From positions 1 through 6,382 of the forward strand of contig CALBTA010000669.1 in assembly GCA_937967755.1 (NCBI GenBank): a stretch of DNA of 6,382 nt. The letters run 5' to 3'. The notes below the pieces were generated by a model. The model was not told the DNA's origin, searched no databases, and saw only the letters and a program-made list of their open reading frames with translations. Below are positions 4,846 through 6,382 of this stretch, in pieces (within the stretch, counting starts at the first letter, position 1; every line of letters starts with the position of its first letter). A program made the position numbers and the translations under genes. This stretch comes from an uncultured Planctomycetaceae bacterium (lineage in GTDB: Bacteria > Planctomycetota > Planctomycetia > Pirellulales > Pirellulaceae).

Positions 4846-5820
4846 ATGAGTTTCCGCCGCGCCTTAAGCCTGCCGATCACCCTGGCAATCGTGATGATCA
4901 TTTTGTTGGTCGTCCTGATTGTCGGCTGGGTGTTGCTTTCTGTGATCGGGTTGTTTAACAACGCGGCCAATGCACCGTTTTATTGGACGTGGTTTTCGGT
5001 CGGCATTACGTTTCTGGCGCTGATCCTCGCAGGCGTGATCACGTACCTAGTGCTGTCGATCAAGTCGATCAACCTTAATCGCCGGCAGTCGAACTTTGTC
5101 GACAGCGTCACGCACGAACTGAAGTCGCCGATCGCTTCATTGAAACTTTACCTGCAAACCTTGACCCGCCGGCAGGTACCGCGCGAGCAGGAAGCCGACT
5201 TCTATCGATTCATGCTGGAAGATGTCGAACGACTTGACCAACTCATCAATCACATGCTGGAGGTCGGCCGCGTGGAACGGGGCGATGCCCAGCGCGAGAT
5301 ACGTCAGGTGGATCTGGGTGAGTTGTTGCTGCACTGTGCCGAGACTGTTTGTCTGCGGTATCGCATTCCGCTGGAAACCGTCGCACTGGACATCGCGTCG
5401 TGCCTGGTGACTGGTTCGAAGGTTGATCTCGATATGGTTTTTCGCAACCTGATTGACAATGCGGTGAAGTACGGCGGGCAAGTGCCTAAAGTAAAGGTCA
5501 ACGTCCAACTGCTGCCGGGCGATCGCGTGGCGGTGATGATCGCTGACAACGGACCAGGCATTCCCAAGAAAATGCGGCGGAAAATCTTCGGCCGGTTCGT
5601 TCGTCTGGGGATGGAACTGGAACGTGAGAAACTGGGCACGGGTTTGGGGCTGTACATTGTGCGCACGCTCGTGCGGCGGCACCGCGGATTGATCCGTGTC
5701 CACGACGGACCCGACGGCGTCGGAACAACCTTCGAGGTCGAGCTTCCGGAAGCCCGCCCGCTGGATGGAAAACCGGCGAATGTGAAACTACCGAATGACG
5801 AACGATTGGAGGTGGCGTAA
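4846..5820 (+). CDS. Two-TM sensor histidine kinase without HAMP domain
   Basis: This 324-aa protein is an inner-membrane sensor kinase. Two membrane helices lie at about residues 10-37 and 47-72, joined by a loop of only some ten residues, so there is no room for an extracytoplasmic sensor domain. Helix two runs almost directly into the dimerisation/phosphoacceptor domain, with His90 in VTHELKSP (88-95) as the phosphorylation site. The ATP-binding domain has all boxes: N-box NLIDNAVKYGG (201-211), G1 DNGPGIP (234-240), F-box IFGRF (247-251) and G2 GTGLGL (264-269). All catalytic residues appear intact. The start is ATG 4846; upstream in frame there is a TAG and no other start codon, and no Shine-Dalgarno sequence is visible. 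The response regulator follows after 10 bp and is surely its partner. What it senses cannot be told; the short loop suggests a membrane or intramembrane signal, as in other kinases built this way. Confidence 0.93.
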   Translation: MSFRRALSLPITLAIVMIILLVVLIVGWVLLSVIGLFNNAANAPFYWTWFSVGITFLALILAGVITYLVLSIKSINLNRRQSNFVDSVTHELKSPIASLKLYLQTLTRRQVPREQEADFYRFMLEDVERLDQLINHMLEVGRVERGDAQREIRQVDLGELLLHCAETVCLRYRIPLETVALDIASCLVTGSKVDLDMVFRNLIDNAVKYGGQVPKVKVNVQLLPGDRVAVMIADNGPGIPKKMRRKIFGRFVRLGMELEREKLGTGLGLYIVRTLVRRHRGLIRVHDGPDGVGTTFEVELPEARPLDGKPANVKLPNDERLEVA

Positions 5821-5825
5821 AGGGG
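5819..5825 (+). promoter_or_regulatory. Ribosome binding site of the response regulator gene
   Basis: AAAGGGG, overlapping the last bases of the kinase stop codon, lies 5 nt before ATG 5831. It is the clearest Shine-Dalgarno-like sequence in the window, and its overlap with the preceding stop suggests translational coupling of kinase and regulator. Confidence 0.5.
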
Positions 5826-5830
5826 CGATC

Positions 5831-6382
5831 ATGAAAGAGAAGCCGCATATTTTGGTTGTGGAAGATGAACAGCATCTGGCCATCGGCATCAAGTACAACC
5901 TGGAAGCCGAAGGGTATCGGGTGACCACCGCGGGCGATGGTCCTTCGGCGTTGGCCGTGGCGGACGATCCCAGTCAGCCGATCAGTTTGGTAATACTCGA
6001 CCTGATGCTGCCAGGCATGAGTGGCTATGCGGTCTGCGAACGGATTCGTTCGCAGAATCGTGATCTGCCGATTTTGATTCTCAGCGCCCGTACGCTGAGC
6101 GAGGATCGCACTCGCGGTTTCGATGTTGGGGCCGATCAATACATGATGAAACCGTTTGATCTGGATGAGTTGCTCAGTCGCGTAAAGAATTTGCTAGCCG
6201 CCCATCAGCGAAGAAGCGAAAGCGGTCCTACAAAGAGAGAGGCGCCGCGGCGATTTCAAATTGGGCCTGCCAAGATCGACTTTGAGCGGTTCGAAGTTGA
6301 AACGGAAGAACAGACGACACGGCTGACGCAACAGGAAGTTCGTCTCCTGCAGTACTTCATCGAGAACGAAGGCCGTGTCATT
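5831..6382 (+). CDS. OmpR/PhoB-family response regulator (3' end outside window)
   Basis: The 184 codons present encode a receiver domain (about residues 4-120) and the beginning of a winged-helix DNA-binding domain (from about 140). The receiver has the acidic pocket E11/D12/E13, phosphoacceptor D57 in VILDLMLPGMSG, the conserved Ser/Thr position as S85, and K107 in YMMKPFD. After a basic linker rich in Arg, Lys and Ser (about 126-141), FQIGPAKIDFERFEVE and LTQQEVRLLQYFIENEGRVI match the start of the Trans_Reg_C fold (beta sheet, then helix 1). The gene runs off the right edge with about 45-55 residues, including the DNA-recognition helix, missing. The start is ATG 5831, 10 bp after the kinase stop, with a good ribosome binding site. 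It should be a cytoplasmic transcription factor phosphorylated by the neighbouring kinase. The palindrome upstream of the kinase gene is a possible autoregulatory site, but OmpR-type regulators more often bind direct repeats. Confidence 0.93.
   Translation, partial: MKEKPHILVVEDEQHLAIGIKYNLEAEGYRVTTAGDGPSALAVADDPSQPISLVILDLMLPGMSGYAVCERIRSQNRDLPILILSARTLSEDRTRGFDVGADQYMMKPFDLDELLSRVKNLLAAHQRRSESGPTKREAPRRFQIGPAKIDFERFEVETEEQTTRLTQQEVRLLQYFIENEGRVI

Noticed and set aside
5100..5140. HELKSP instead of HELRTP in the kinase H-box as a defect
   Set aside because: HELKSP is a common natural form of the H-box, and the other boxes are intact, so it is not a sign of lost function.
5498..6139. A 213-codon minus-strand frame across the kinase/regulator junction
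   Set aside because: It is antisense to two well-supported genes and shows no family motif.
1..6382. CRISPR arrays, tRNA or rRNA genes, insertion sequences
   Set aside because: I saw no regularly spaced repeats, cloverleaf-like sequence, rRNA signature, transposase motif or terminal inverted repeats with target duplications.

Overview
This 6.4 kb stretch of bacterial DNA is moderately GC-rich and densely coding. It consists almost entirely of signal-transduction genes. The gene styles suggest a member of the Planctomycetota, perhaps Pirellulales-like: an FHA-GAF-class III cyclase with a degenerate active site, a one-CNB NTE-type patatin, a zinc-ribbon/PilZ fusion, mostly weak or absent Shine-Dalgarno sequences, and a polypurine intergenic tract. 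This assignment is inferred from gene style only; there is no rRNA or other phylogenetic marker in the window.

Layout. (a) Positions 1-178, minus strand: the first 59 codons of a membrane protein, possibly a CPBP/CAAX-type protease, running off the left edge. (b) Positions 179-250: a 72-bp spacer with a purine/pyrimidine-biased 14-bp-period repeat. (c) Positions 251-2014, minus strand: a 587-aa FHA-GAF-adenylate/guanylate cyclase-like protein with a TTG start. (d) Positions 2015-2158: a divergent control region with candidate promoters facing both ways and short palindromes. (e) Positions 2159-3997, plus strand: a 612-aa cyclic-nucleotide-binding plus patatin (NTE/PNPLA6-like) lysophospholipase. 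(f) Positions 3998-4144: a spacer with two inverted repeats. (g) Positions 4145-4723, plus strand: a zinc-ribbon + PilZ protein. (h) Positions 4724-4845: a spacer dominated by a strong nested inverted repeat (4787-4832) overlapping a candidate extended -10 promoter. (i) Positions 4846-5820, plus strand: a two-TM, HAMP-less sensor histidine kinase, followed 10 bp later by (j) positions 5831 to the right edge: an OmpR/PhoB-type response regulator, cut off inside its DNA-binding domain.

How the genes may work together. The main hypothesis is that the two head-to-head genes form a signalling pair. The cyclase-like protein would sense a phosphothreonine partner (FHA) and a small ligand (GAF). The divergent phospholipase carries a cyclic-nucleotide pocket whose key Glu and Arg are intact, plus a complete Ser-Asp catalytic dyad. 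The complication is that the cyclase keeps both metal-binding Asp residues and the Asn/Arg pair but lacks the usual base-recognition Lys and Asp/Thr. Its product, or whether it makes one, is therefore open. The PilZ protein adds a likely c-di-GMP receptor, and the kinase/regulator pair forms a separate two-component operon.
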